The notes below the pieces were generated by a model. That model was not told the DNA's origin. It did no database searches and saw nothing but the letters and a program-made list of their open reading frames with translations. A stretch of DNA of 60,766 bases from CAYJAQ01 sp964368275 (GTDB lineage: Bacteria; Bacillota_I; Bacilli_A; ML615J-28; CAG-313), in contig CAYJAQ010000001.1 of the NCBI GenBank assembly GCA_964368275.1, positions 1-60,766 on the forward strand. Reading direction: 5' to 3'. The position numbers and the translations under genes were made by a program. Below, piece by piece: positions 18,519 through 27,948 of the stretch. How positions within the stretch are numbered: the stretch's first letter is position 1; every line of letters begins with the position of its first letter.

Positions 18519-19649
18519 ATGGCAAAAAAAGTAAAAAAAGTCAAAGATGAAAATCGCGAAAACTTAGCATCAAAAATCTCTTCGCTTTGGTTCCGCTTTA
18601 CCAACTGGCTTGTGCGTACAAAAGTATGGCATTACCTAGGTGTTGGTATGCATTACATTGGTGTTGGTTTGTATTATCTGTTCTATCCAATTATTTGGGT
18701 AAAACGGAAGACATATGATAAGATGCGATTTGCTAACCAAAAGGTTGTTGCATCAATTCTCTTCCTAGCACCAGTTCTTTTAGGGTTCTTAATCTTCTTT
18801 ATCTACCCACTAGTTATGTCATTTATTTATTCATTTAGTGAAGTTGGTATAACTGATGGTGTTACTACTATACTTTTCGGACAACACACAGAAGGTGTTG
18901 GAGAAAGCCAAACAGTAATAAAAGACTTATTCTACAACTACAAGTATGCCTTGCGTGGGCATGCCACATACATTACTGAACTTTGGAATACTATTCAAAC
19001 AACTGTTATTGATACTGTTGTTATAACAATATTCAGCTTATTATTAGCAGTTATGTTAAATGGTAATTTTAAGGGTCGTGGTTTTGTTAGAGCAATCTTC
19101 TTCTTACCAGTTGTCTTCAACTCAGAAGCACTAGATACAGCACTCGAAGCAACTGAAGCAGTTGACTCAGTCTTAACAGCGATGGGAACTGGAAATGGGG
19201 AATTAACGAAACTATTTGACTTAACGGTGTTCATGCAATCAATCGGTATACCGGTTTGGTTGGTAACATTCTTAGGTGGTATTACAGGTGCAATTTACCG
19301 GACAATTTCATACTCTGGTGTTCAGATATTAATATTCTTAGCCGCTATTCAATCAGTGCCTAATCACTTATACGAAGCAGCTAGAATTGAAGGTGCTACA
19401 GCGTATGAATCATTCTGGAAGATTACCTTACCAATGGTATCACCAATCATTATGACAGTTGTTGTATATACAATTGTTGACTCATTCTTACGTTCAGAAA
19501 TTAATACAATTATTGATTATCAATATACGCAAGCACAATACGGATATCACGCAGCAATGAGTTGGATTTACATGATTGTATCAATCCTAATCTTGGCTAT
19601 ATTTGTTGGTATCTTGTCGAAGGTGGTGTTCTATCAAGATGAAAAATAG
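18519..19649 (+). CDS. Sugar ABC transporter permease, MalF type (second pair)
   Basis: This 376-residue permease has a basic N-terminal cytosolic tail (about 1-75), then six helices with the EAA loop YEAARIEGATAYESFWKITLP. An in-frame upstream start at 18471 would overlap the DUF5696 gene, but GGAGGG at 18507-18512 points to ATG 18519. It forms a pair with the next gene, which it overlaps by 11 bases. This is the second MalF/MalG pair in the same operon, so either two different importers share the locus or the two pairs serve different binding proteins (the anchored one here and the lipoprotein at 35907). Confidence 0.9.
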   Translation: MAKKVKKVKDENRENLASKISSLWFRFTNWLVRTKVWHYLGVGMHYIGVGLYYLFYPIIWVKRKTYDKMRFANQKVVASILFLAPVLLGFLIFFIYPLVMSFIYSFSEVGITDGVTTILFGQHTEGVGESQTVIKDLFYNYKYALRGHATYITELWNTIQTTVIDTVVITIFSLLLAVMLNGNFKGRGFVRAIFFLPVVFNSEALDTALEATEAVDSVLTAMGTGNGELTKLFDLTVFMQSIGIPVWLVTFLGGITGAIYRTISYSGVQILIFLAAIQSVPNHLYEAARIEGATAYESFWKITLPMVSPIIMTVVVYTIVDSFLRSEINTIIDYQYTQAQYGYHAAMSWIYMIVSILILAIFVGILSKVVFYQDEK

Positions 19650-20718
19650 AGAAGAAAAACAAATTCGTAATGAACAACTTCGTCAAGAAGGACGTCAAAA
19701 GTATCAAGAAATTATGGCTGACTTACGCAATCCAGTAAAGAAAGCAGTAAGATCACGCAAGATTTCTATGACAGCTACTTCAATCCTTAGAGGTATTATT
19801 ATCGCAGGTTTGTCGTTCGTTATTGTGTTTCCAATTTTCCAACAATTAACACAAGCGTTTAAAGATCCCGCTGATCTTGCAAACCCATTAATTGTTTGGA
19901 TTCCTGAGAAATTTTCGATTGTTAACTTTCAAATAGCAATGGAACTAACTGACTATTGGCGGGCTCTACTCAACAATATTCGGGTATCAGCATTAACTAC
20001 TGTTTGTCAGGTAGCTGCTACTGCTCTTGCTGGATATGCATTTGCAAGATTAAAATTCAAAGGCAGTAACATTCTATTCTGGTTAATCATGTTAACATTT
20101 ATTATGCCTCCACAAACAACAGCGGCTTCGCGCGCATTGTTCTTTAGTAATTTTGATATTTTTGGTATCATTAAAGCAATTACTAATTCTACTAGAGGTA
20201 TTTCAATCAGAGGGCCAGGAAAAGATTATATTTTCTATATCATGGCTATTACTGGTCAAGGTATAAGAGCAGCACTGTTTGTTTACTTATTCCGTCAGTT
20301 CTTTAGGGGTATCCCAATTGAACTAGAAGAATCAGCCCAAATTGATGGTGCTGGTATTGTAAGAACTTTCTGGAGTGTTATGTTACCAAACGCTCGTGGT
20401 GTTATGACTACAGTTGCACTATTCGCCTTTGTATGGCAATGGAATGACGTATATTATACTTCGATGTTTGGGGTCAGCAGCTCTGATTTCCCATTATTAA
20501 CTATTCAAATTATTAACACTGCTGAATGGTTGGGGAATTTGCTAATCCGACTCAATCCTGAGTATGGTATCTCAACTGACATAAAAGGCAGTAGTCAATT
20601 TACATCATTAATTGCTAATACAGAAGCCTTCTTGATGATGTTACCATTGTTAATTGCTTATATGTTTGTTCAAAAACTCTTCGTTGAAGGTATTGAACGT
20701 ACAGGTATCGTAGGATAA
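19639..20718 (+). CDS. Sugar ABC transporter permease, MalG type (second pair)
   Basis: This 359-residue permease has a charged N-terminal tail of about 50 residues, six helices and an EAA loop EESAQIDGAGIVRTFWSVMLP. ATG 19639 is preferred over an earlier TTG at 19603 because AGGTGGTG lies at 19621-19628 and the protein then starts cleanly with a hydrophilic tail. It overlaps the upstream permease gene by 11 bases, as usual for co-translated permease subunits. It lacks its own ATPase gene nearby. Confidence 0.9.
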   Translation: MKNREEKQIRNEQLRQEGRQKYQEIMADLRNPVKKAVRSRKISMTATSILRGIIIAGLSFVIVFPIFQQLTQAFKDPADLANPLIVWIPEKFSIVNFQIAMELTDYWRALLNNIRVSALTTVCQVAATALAGYAFARLKFKGSNILFWLIMLTFIMPPQTTAASRALFFSNFDIFGIIKAITNSTRGISIRGPGKDYIFYIMAITGQGIRAALFVYLFRQFFRGIPIELEESAQIDGAGIVRTFWSVMLPNARGVMTTVALFAFVWQWNDVYYTSMFGVSSSDFPLLTIQIINTAEWLGNLLIRLNPEYGISTDIKGSSQFTSLIANTEAFLMMLPLLIAYMFVQKLFVEGIERTGIVG

Positions 20719-20736
20719 GAGAAAGGGAGTGAAAGT

Positions 20737-21441
20737 ATGAAAAGATTTATGAATAGCGCAGTATATCGTATTTTCGATTATCTTGCTCGGCTAGTTCTGT
20801 TAAACCTTTTAAACTTTCTAGTCTCCCTTTCTTTTCTATTATTATTTATTGATGACGCTTGGAGCCCTTTAGTTAGTACTTTAGTGATGGTTGGAATATT
20901 ATCAATTACTTTTTTTCCAGCAATTATTGCGACATTTAGCGTGATAAAAGGTTATGAAGATGGCAAGACGACCGCAATTTTTAAACCATACTTCTTAGCT
21001 TTTAAAAAGTATTATTTAAAAACATTAGGTCTTGGTATTATTCTACTAGTTTCCGCATTTTTACTAACAAATAGTTTATTTGTATTTTATAATAATTATC
21101 AAACAAGTGTTGCCAACATGGTTGGTTTCTATTTAACAATTGCGATTATCTTGGTATTTATTTTATCAGTAGTTCATTTACCAATTATGATTGTGCACTT
21201 TGATGATTTAAGTATTATGCAATATATTAAACTATCAATTACAATGGGTTTTAAAGACATAATATTTAGTTTCTTAATGCTAGTAGTAGTAGCTGTTACG
21301 ATTATGAGCTCAATTACGGTGCCATTTATTATGGCTATTGGTGGCTTTAGTATTCCGGTATTTCTACTAGTTAAAATCACATATCGTAGATACATTAAGA
21401 TATCAAACAAATACGAAAAGGAGAGAAATGATGAAAACTAA
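20737..21441 (+). CDS. DUF624 (YesL-like) membrane protein
   Basis: This 234-residue protein is almost entirely membrane-embedded, with about six hydrophobic stretches, and shows the DUF624/YesL pattern of long helices around FFPAIIATFSVIKGYEDGKT. YesL-like proteins commonly accompany sugar ABC transporters and rhamnogalacturonan-type uptake genes in Bacillota, without a known activity. A second, divergent family member is encoded at 38002, at the head of the MurNAc operon. The gene overlaps the next one by 14 bases. Confidence 0.75.
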   Translation: MKRFMNSAVYRIFDYLARLVLLNLLNFLVSLSFLLLFIDDAWSPLVSTLVMVGILSITFFPAIIATFSVIKGYEDGKTTAIFKPYFLAFKKYYLKTLGLGIILLVSAFLLTNSLFVFYNNYQTSVANMVGFYLTIAIILVFILSVVHLPIMIVHFDDLSIMQYIKLSITMGFKDIIFSFLMLVVVAVTIMSSITVPFIMAIGGFSIPVFLLVKITYRRYIKISNKYEKERNDEN

Positions 21442-23714
21442 GTCAATTATAAAGGTTAGATACATCTTATTGACTTTACTTACCGTATGCATCTTGGGCG
21501 CTTTTGGGGTTAATGACCACGCAGCAACCAGTGCATATGTAAAAGAAGTAACAGAAGCACGAACAATTGAATATGAAAATGGTGTTGTTTTCAAAGCCCA
21601 AGGAATGGGTGTAGCAAAACATGAAGACCCCGAGTTCTTTAATGAAACGGATGTTTATTCCATCACAGCACCAGGTGAAAACACAGCAGTCAGACTAGTT
21701 GCTTGGGGCCTAACAACCACTAATGGTTGGGGCGCTGGTACTGTTGAACAAATTGCTAAAGATTATCAGCTAAACAATCCTGGTATGACAGTTGTAGGTG
21801 CTATTACGGGTGACTTCTTCCATAACCAAACCGATATTAGCGCTGTGCCTGAACATTTAAGAAATGCTTGGGAAGCTAATACCAAAGAACCGCTTGACAC
21901 TTGGATTGGTGATGGCAATGTATACAAGAAGGATTTCTTAAGTAGTAGCCCTGTGCACGATGTTTTAGGCATTAATGAAGATCGTACCTATATTACAAAT
22001 ACAATGCCAAATGTTGGGGCACCAGTTGCTACCGATTTAATGCAACTAAAGATTTATAATGGCGATGATCCTGTTCAATATGGAGAGTTAGAAAAGGTTA
22101 ATGCCCTTCCTACTACAGGAACCGCTATCTTTAATCCACGTTTTACTGGATCAGTAGACTTTACTGGTTATACTGTATACGCTGGTAGTTATGAAAACTT
22201 CCGCTATAGCGTAGATGGTTTACATGGTGGGGTATATGTAGATGGCGATAATTTAGGATCATACTTAAAAGGTACGATTACTAAAATTGTTGATGGTGCC
22301 AATATTGGCGCAATTACGGAAGTTAAAAAGGGTACTTTCTATTTAGTAAGTAAAGATGCCAATCTTTCATCTTCTTTAAAAGTAGATGACAAAGTGTTAT
22401 GCCAATATGACATGACAGGTGCTTGGCAAGATTGCAATAATGCCATGGGTTATATTTTTGAAATATTAACCAATGGTTCAACCGAAGAAGCTAAACCTAA
22501 TTATGCTGGCCATACATATGCTACAGGTGACCGTCAAAGAGCGGTAATCGGCTTTAAAGCTGATAACAGTGTTGTTATTATGGTAGCTGGCGCTGGTAGT
22601 ATGACAGGATCGCGTCGCAGCGGCCCATCAGTTACCGAAATGGGCGAACTATTAAAAAATGAAGGCTGCGTACAAGGTTATAACCTTGATGGCGGTGGAT
22701 CTGTCGATTTAACTTATTTAAATGAAAATGGTGTTTTACAAACAGACTCTGTACCTGCTGATGGTAATGGGACATCACACCGAGTAATTGGTAATGCATG
22801 GCTTGTTGTAATGCCGAAATCTGGTATTGAAGTTGCTCAAGTAACTGACTCAACTGTTAAGTTTACTAAAGAACAACTAGCACCAGGAACTGTTAGTAAT
22901 GTTACATTTGCTTTCGGTGGCAAAACTTTCACGATGGAAGGTGATGCAATCACTATTGATGGCTTAAGAAAAAATACATCGTACACTATTAATTGTACAT
23001 ATACTTATACCGATAATGGTCATACCTATAAAGGTGCTAAAGATTTTACTGTAAAAACTAATGCTTACCGTGTTCCCGTACCAGAAGTTAGTGTTCTAGA
23101 AGTTAATGAAACAACTGCGAATATTAGCTACAAGATTACGGACCGTGATGAAGTATTAAAACAAGGTTATATTCAATATGGTGAAAAGTTTATTGAAGTT
23201 ACTGGCGATAGAGGAACGGTAACTTTAGAAGATTTAACACCAAATACTGAATATTCAGTTAAAGTAATTGCTGAATATGAAAAGGATGCTTCAAGTGGTG
23301 AAGTTGAATCGGATGCTGTTTCATTTAAAACAAAAGAAGCAGCACCAGTAGAAAAAACGTGCGAAGAAGATCCAACGCNNNNNNNNNNNNNNNNNNNNNN
23401 NNNNNNNNNNNNNNNNNNNNNNNNNNNNNNNNNNNNNNNNNNNNNNNNNNNNNNNNNNNNNNNNNNNNNNNNNNNNNNAAGAAAAATGTAAAACGGAGCC
23501 TCCAGTTGAAAAAACATGTGAGGAAGATCCAACGCAAGAAAAATGTAAAACGGAGCCTCCAGTTGAAAAAACATGTGAGGAAGATCCAACACAAGAAAAA
23601 TGTCAAGTAGAACCAAAACCTGAAAAGGGTTGTAAGAAAAAATCTGCAGTGTATGTTGCCTTAATGATTACCACAATGTCAGCATTAGCACTCGTTTTTA
23701 GAAAGAGAAGATAA
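21428..23714 (+). CDS. Surface-anchored phosphodiester glycosidase (NAGPA family), copy 1; interrupted by an assembly gap
   Basis: The protein has a signal peptide (about 1-34), an NAGPA catalytic domain (about 50-460) with the signatures GAITGDFFHN, AVIGFKADNSVVIM and GCVQGYNLDGGGSVDL, and Fn3-like modules (about 465-635). The Cys linker repeats follow, then KGCKKKSA, a hydrophobic helix and a basic tail. NAGPA enzymes hydrolyse a sugar-1-phosphodiester, classically removing GlcNAc from GlcNAc-1-phospho-mannose. The 100 N at 23379-23478 shift the frame and create a false stop. The base before the gap and the two after it join exactly into the CAA of DPTQEKC, so the true gap length must be a multiple of three and the gene continues to TAA 23712-23714. 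It is followed one base later by copy 2. Confidence 0.82.
23348..23603 (+). repeat. 57-bp tandem repeat (KTEPPVEKTCEEDPTQEKC) containing the assembly gap
   Basis: Two complete 57-base units follow the gap (23490-23546 and 23547-23603), and a partial unit precedes it (23348-23378). The units are almost identical to those at the end of copy 3 (27707-27820), which suggests recent duplication or exchange. The number of units in the genome is not known. Confidence 0.9.
23379..23478. other. Assembly gap of exactly 100 N inside a coding tandem repeat
   Basis: The run of N is exactly 100 bases, a common placeholder for unknown length. It lies inside the 57-bp repeat and is not a multiple of three, so reading frames across it are unreliable. 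Confidence 0.98.
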
Positions 23715-23715
23715 T

Positions 23716-25812
23716 ATGAGAAAAAATATATTTAAATCACTAATTTGTTTTTTAATGTTTTTTATGATTTTACCACTTGTTATAACGAATGCCGCATATG
23801 TTGAAGAACAAATTGCTCCATCATTAAAAACATTAGGCCCACGTAATACATGGGATCTAATCGGTGGTGCTACGGTTTCAACTCAACACATCGGTAGTAT
23901 AAAAGGTGGTGTTGGCGAATCTTACGATAATCATACTTTCCAATGGCTAAATATTCCAGCTGATTCCGAAGCAATTAAAGTTGTTACATGGAGTGCTGGT
24001 AGTGCTGATGGTTGGGGAGGCTTAACCCTTCGCGAAACTATTGAAGAATATGAAGCATCTCATCCAGGCTGGGTAGTAATTGGTGGTATTAACGGTGACT
24101 TCTTCCATATTAATGATGACTGCCGCCCAATCAATTACTTTATTCAAGATGGTGACGTCTTTAAGCCTACAGGAAGTGGCGCTTTATATCAAGGTGTAAT
24201 TGGCTTTGGTGATACACAAAAAGTTCATGTTGATGCTAATTATACTAATATTGTTCGTTCTAATAATCCATATTTAAAAGTATTAGAAAAAGGTGCAACA
24301 ACTTCACGGACAGAAGTAGTAGTTGTTAATAAAGCTCCTAGTGCAACAGGCGTTAATGTTTATACTACTGCTTTTAAAGGTAACGCTGATTTAACTGGCT
24401 ACAAAGTATATGTTGGAAAATACCAATACAATCGTATTTCTGAAGGTTATATTTTTGTAAAAGGTCAAATTACAGATATTACCAGCAAAACGACAATTAC
24501 AGAAGTTCCGCTAGGTCAATTCTATATTGCTACTAAAGATGATTCACTTGTTAACACTGTGGAGATTGGTGATCAAGTAAAATGCGAATACGAATTAGGC
24601 GGTTCACTTGCAGGTATTAATAACACAATGGGTTATTATCATTCTGTTTTACAAGATGGTAAATCTAAATACATGGGTGTAAATAGCTTTACATCATATG
24701 TAGATGGTGGCTGGCATGCAATGGATGGCGGTCAAGCTGATGGTGCATATATTTACACTGAAAGAAATCATACACTACTTGGTTTTAAAGAAGATGGCTC
24801 AATTGTTCTATTTACTACTGATGGTCGTGGAACGGCGGCTGAATATGGTGTGGGACCACACTTATATAACTGTGCCGAATTCTTACGCTATTTAGGCTGT
24901 ACTGAAGGTTACAACCTTGATGGTGGCGGATCGACAACAATGATTGCTAGAATTGATGGCCAATTACAAGTTATGAATAAACCTTCTGATGGCCGCGAAA
25001 GATCATTAGGAAATGCGGTTTTACTAGTAATGCCAGATCCTAAAGTGGAACTTGCTAATGTTACTGACTCAACTATTTCCTTTACTCAAAAGGAAAACTT
25101 AACCAATGGTGAATTCAAAAATGTTACTTTCTCATATGCTGGTAAGACTTTCCCGATGGAAGATGGAAAAGTTACCCTAGAAGGCTTAAGAAAAGGTACT
25201 AACTACAACATCGTTTGTAATTATGAATATGTTGAAAATGGTGTATCACGAAAAGGTAAAGTTGAATTTAATGTAACAACTTCAATCAATCGTACACCAA
25301 CTCTTCGTTTAACATTTAAAGAAGCCTTAGATATTTCGGCGCTAATTGACTACCGAATTGTAGACCGTGATGAAGTAATTGAAGAAGCTTATGTCCAACT
25401 TGGTGAAAAGAAAATTACTATTCATGAATTAACTGGTACACTAACAATTGATGCTTTAACACCAGAAACAACATATGAAGCTGTTTTAGTTGTTGAATAT
25501 GATAGCGGTAGTGGTATCAAAACAATAAGTAGTGATAAATTAACGTTTACAACTGAAAAAACCGAAACTCCAGGTCCGGTAGAAAAAACATGTGAGGAAG
25601 ACCCTACTCAAGAGAAGTGTCAAATACCACCTGTTGAAAAAACGTGTGAAGAAGATCCAACTCAAGAAAAATGTCAAACTAAACCTGATCCCGATCCAAC
25701 TCCAACTCCTGAAGAGCCTAAAAAAGGCTGTAAGAAAAAATCAGCAGCAGCCATTGCTGTTATGACTAGTCTAGCGACTCTTGCTTTACTATTTATCAAA
25801 CGCAAGAAATAA
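23716..25812 (+). CDS. Surface-anchored phosphodiester glycosidase (NAGPA family), copy 2
   Basis: This 698-residue protein has a signal peptide (about 1-27), an NAGPA domain (about 60-440) with GGINGDFFHI, LLGFKEDGSIVLFTTDGRG and GCTEGYNLDGGGSTTM, and two Fn3-like modules (about 445-620). Two EEDPTQEKC linker units and GCKKKSA, a hydrophobic helix and RKK complete the C-terminus. It is predicted to stay on the outer face of the membrane. It is closer to copy 3 than to copy 1: copies 2 and 3 share the N-terminal WxLxGGxTVSTQxI and SYDNHTFQW-type segment. The expected reaction is release of a sugar from a sugar-1-phosphodiester. The actual polymer (for example the linkage unit of a teichoic acid) is unknown. 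Confidence 0.85.
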   Translation: MRKNIFKSLICFLMFFMILPLVITNAAYVEEQIAPSLKTLGPRNTWDLIGGATVSTQHIGSIKGGVGESYDNHTFQWLNIPADSEAIKVVTWSAGSADGWGGLTLRETIEEYEASHPGWVVIGGINGDFFHINDDCRPINYFIQDGDVFKPTGSGALYQGVIGFGDTQKVHVDANYTNIVRSNNPYLKVLEKGATTSRTEVVVVNKAPSATGVNVYTTAFKGNADLTGYKVYVGKYQYNRISEGYIFVKGQITDITSKTTITEVPLGQFYIATKDDSLVNTVEIGDQVKCEYELGGSLAGINNTMGYYHSVLQDGKSKYMGVNSFTSYVDGGWHAMDGGQADGAYIYTERNHTLLGFKEDGSIVLFTTDGRGTAAEYGVGPHLYNCAEFLRYLGCTEGYNLDGGGSTTMIARIDGQLQVMNKPSDGRERSLGNAVLLVMPDPKVELANVTDSTISFTQKENLTNGEFKNVTFSYAGKTFPMEDGKVTLEGLRKGTNYNIVCNYEYVENGVSRKGKVEFNVTTSINRTPTLRLTFKEALDISALIDYRIVDRDEVIEEAYVQLGEKKITIHELTGTLTIDALTPETTYEAVLVVEYDSGSGIKTISSDKLTFTTEKTETPGPVEKTCEEDPTQEKCQIPPVEKTCEEDPTQEKCQTKPDPDPTPTPEEPKKGCKKKSAAAIAVMTSLATLALLFIKRKK
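25579..25674 (+). repeat. Two Cys-linker repeats at the end of NAGPA copy 2
   Basis: Two units of VEKTCEEDPTQEKCQ lie next to each other, with a short variable spacer. At DNA level they have diverged more than those of copies 1 and 3. Confidence 0.85.
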
Positions 25813-25831
25813 ATAAAGGAGAAAAGAAAAA

Positions 25832-27931
25832 ATGAAAAAGAAAATCCTAATAAGTAGTATTGTCTTATTATTGATGGTTTGTTTCTTGCCAGTCGTTACA
25901 GTAAATGCTGAACAAGAAGCGTTATCCCCTTGGTTATTACCACTTGAAGATGAAAATAAGTGGGAACTTGAAGGCGGTGTAACCGTATCTACTCAACAAA
26001 TATCTGGTAAACTTCATGGTATTGAATCGGAAGGTTACGATAACCATACTTTCCAATGGATGGTTTTACCATCGGAAGCCGAAGCTATCAAGGTTGTTAC
26101 TTGGAGTACTGGTTCTGATGATGCTTGGACTAAAGTAACATGCCGTGATACAGCGCTTGACTTTGAAGCCAAGAATCCTGGTTGGATTGTTGTTGGCGCT
26201 GTTAATGGTGACTTCTTTGATATAAATGCAACTGGTCAACCAACTAACTACTTCGTTCAAGATGGTGAAGTGCTACGCGCTGTTGGTAATTCAGCACCAA
26301 ATCGTGGTGTTGTTGGTTTTGGTAGTACTCAAAAAGATCACGTTGCTGCTTTACAATCAGAAGTAACAAAATCAAGTATGCCATATTTAAAAGTCTATGA
26401 TGGCAATACAATTGAGAGTAAAACGCTATTAAAAGTTACTAATAATAAACCATCAGAAACCGGTATTAATCTTTATACAACAGCGCTAAGCCAAGAAGTT
26501 GACTTAACAGGTTACAAAGTATACTTGTGTGATTATGAGTTTAACCGCTACACATCAGCAAGTTCATTATATGTAAGAGGCGCTGTTAATCGTGTTGAAA
26601 CCATTGGTAAGATTAATAGTGTGCCAACTGGTAAATTCTATTTAGCATGTAAAGATGGTTCCCTAGATAACTTAATTGCAACTGGTGACCGTGTAAAATG
26701 TGAATACGAATTGGGCGGTGCGCTAAGTGGTTACAATAATGTTATTGGTTATATTTGGGAATTAATGGAAAATGGAAAACCAAAATTCCAAGGCTGTAAG
26801 AATTCAACTGATTTAGCTGAAAAAGGTTATCCTACTGATACTTACATTACAACTGCGAATCCTTTTATGGCAATTGGCTTTAAAGAAGATGGCAGTTTAG
26901 TAATGCTAACGACTAATGGCCGGGGGACAGCAGCTGATTGCAACGTTTCACCAACGCTATTTGAATGTGCTGAAATGCTAAGAGTTTTAGGATGTAAAGA
27001 AGCATATAGCTTTGATGGTGGTGGATCAGTAACAATGCTTGCCCGCATTAATGGTCAATTAGAAGTTATGAATACCCCTAGTGATGGTAATGAGCGTCCT
27101 CTTGGTAATGCAATTCTATTAGTAATGCCCGATCCTCGTATTAGTTGTACAGCTACCACTAATGATAGTATCACATTCACTCAAGCTGAAAACTTAACAA
27201 AAGGTGAATTCCAAGATATTACCTTTAGTTTTGCGGGAAAATCATTCAAGATGGAAAATGGCAAAATTACCCTTGAAGATTTAAGAAAGAACACAACTTA
27301 TGATATTACATGCTCATACAAATATGTTGAAGGTGATTCAGTAAGAAATGCTGTTCAAAAGTTTAGTATTACAACGGATGCCAATCGTACACCAGAAGCT
27401 AAATTAACACTAAAGAGCACAAGTATTTCTGATGCTGTGCTAACTTATAAGATTTCAGATCGCGATGAGACAATTGAAAATGCTCATATCGAAGTAAATG
27501 GTAAAGAGATTGCTCTTCATGATTTAGCGGGTGATATTACTGTTAGCGAATTACTACCAAATACATCATATTCTGCTAAAATAGTTGTTGAATATAATAG
27601 TGGTAATGGAATTAAAGAAGTAGCAGCCGAGCCACTTGAATTTACAACAAAAGCCAACGAACCAATTGAGCAGACTTGCGAAGAAAATCCAAATCAAGAA
27701 AAATGCAAAACGGAGCCTCCAGTAGAAAAAACATGCGAGGAAGATCCAACACAAGAAAAATGCAAAACGGAGCCTCCAGTAGAAAAAACATGTGAGGAAG
27801 ATCCAACACAAGAAAAATGTCAAGTAGAACCAAAACCTGGAAAAGGTTGTAAGAAAAAATCAGCAGCATATGTTGCTATAATGATAAGTGCCGTATCGGC
27901 CCTAGCATTAGTATTTAGACGTCGTAAGTAA
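25832..27931 (+). CDS. Surface-anchored phosphodiester glycosidase (NAGPA family), copy 3
   Basis: This 699-residue paralogue has a signal peptide (about 1-27, VNAEQEA), an NAGPA domain (about 60-440) with GAVNGDFFDI, AIGFKEDGSLVMLTTNGRG and CKEAYSFDGGGSVTM, Fn3-like modules, three Cys-linker units and the GCKKKSA / helix / RRRK C-terminus. In the usual YNLDGGGS motif, Asn is replaced by Ser (YSFDGGGS), a change worth testing for altered substrate. The start is preceded by AAAGGAG. The stop overlaps an alternative ATG start of nagZ. Three copies in tandem suggest dosage or diversification for different phosphodiester-linked sugars. Confidence 0.85.
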   Translation: MKKKILISSIVLLLMVCFLPVVTVNAEQEALSPWLLPLEDENKWELEGGVTVSTQQISGKLHGIESEGYDNHTFQWMVLPSEAEAIKVVTWSTGSDDAWTKVTCRDTALDFEAKNPGWIVVGAVNGDFFDINATGQPTNYFVQDGEVLRAVGNSAPNRGVVGFGSTQKDHVAALQSEVTKSSMPYLKVYDGNTIESKTLLKVTNNKPSETGINLYTTALSQEVDLTGYKVYLCDYEFNRYTSASSLYVRGAVNRVETIGKINSVPTGKFYLACKDGSLDNLIATGDRVKCEYELGGALSGYNNVIGYIWELMENGKPKFQGCKNSTDLAEKGYPTDTYITTANPFMAIGFKEDGSLVMLTTNGRGTAADCNVSPTLFECAEMLRVLGCKEAYSFDGGGSVTMLARINGQLEVMNTPSDGNERPLGNAILLVMPDPRISCTATTNDSITFTQAENLTKGEFQDITFSFAGKSFKMENGKITLEDLRKNTTYDITCSYKYVEGDSVRNAVQKFSITTDANRTPEAKLTLKSTSISDAVLTYKISDRDETIENAHIEVNGKEIALHDLAGDITVSELLPNTSYSAKIVVEYNSGNGIKEVAAEPLEFTTKANEPIEQTCEENPNQEKCKTEPPVEKTCEEDPTQEKCKTEPPVEKTCEEDPTQEKCQVEPKPGKGCKKKSAAYVAIMISAVSALALVFRRRK
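27668..27820 (+). repeat. 57-bp tandem repeats at the end of NAGPA copy 3
   Basis: A degenerate unit (CEENPNQEKC) is followed by two nearly identical 57-base units (27707-27763 and 27764-27820). They match the units of copy 1, and the following bases (QVEPKP, then GKGCKKKSA) also match, so the ends of genes 1 and 3 are homogenised. Confidence 0.88.
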
Positions 27932-27948
27932 TGACTATGGAGGAAAAT

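Noticed and set aside
21428..23491. NAGPA copy 1 as a true frameshifted pseudogene
   Set aside because: The break coincides with the 100-N placeholder. The flanking codons join in frame and the downstream tail is intact.
23359..23616. Open frames on both strands running through the N gap
   Set aside because: They exist only because N codons are read as open and because of the low-complexity repeat. The real gene is the plus-strand NAGPA copy 1.
23348..27820. CRISPR-like or intergenic satellite repeats
   Set aside because: The repeats are in frame, contiguous without unique spacers, and encode the conserved Cys linker.
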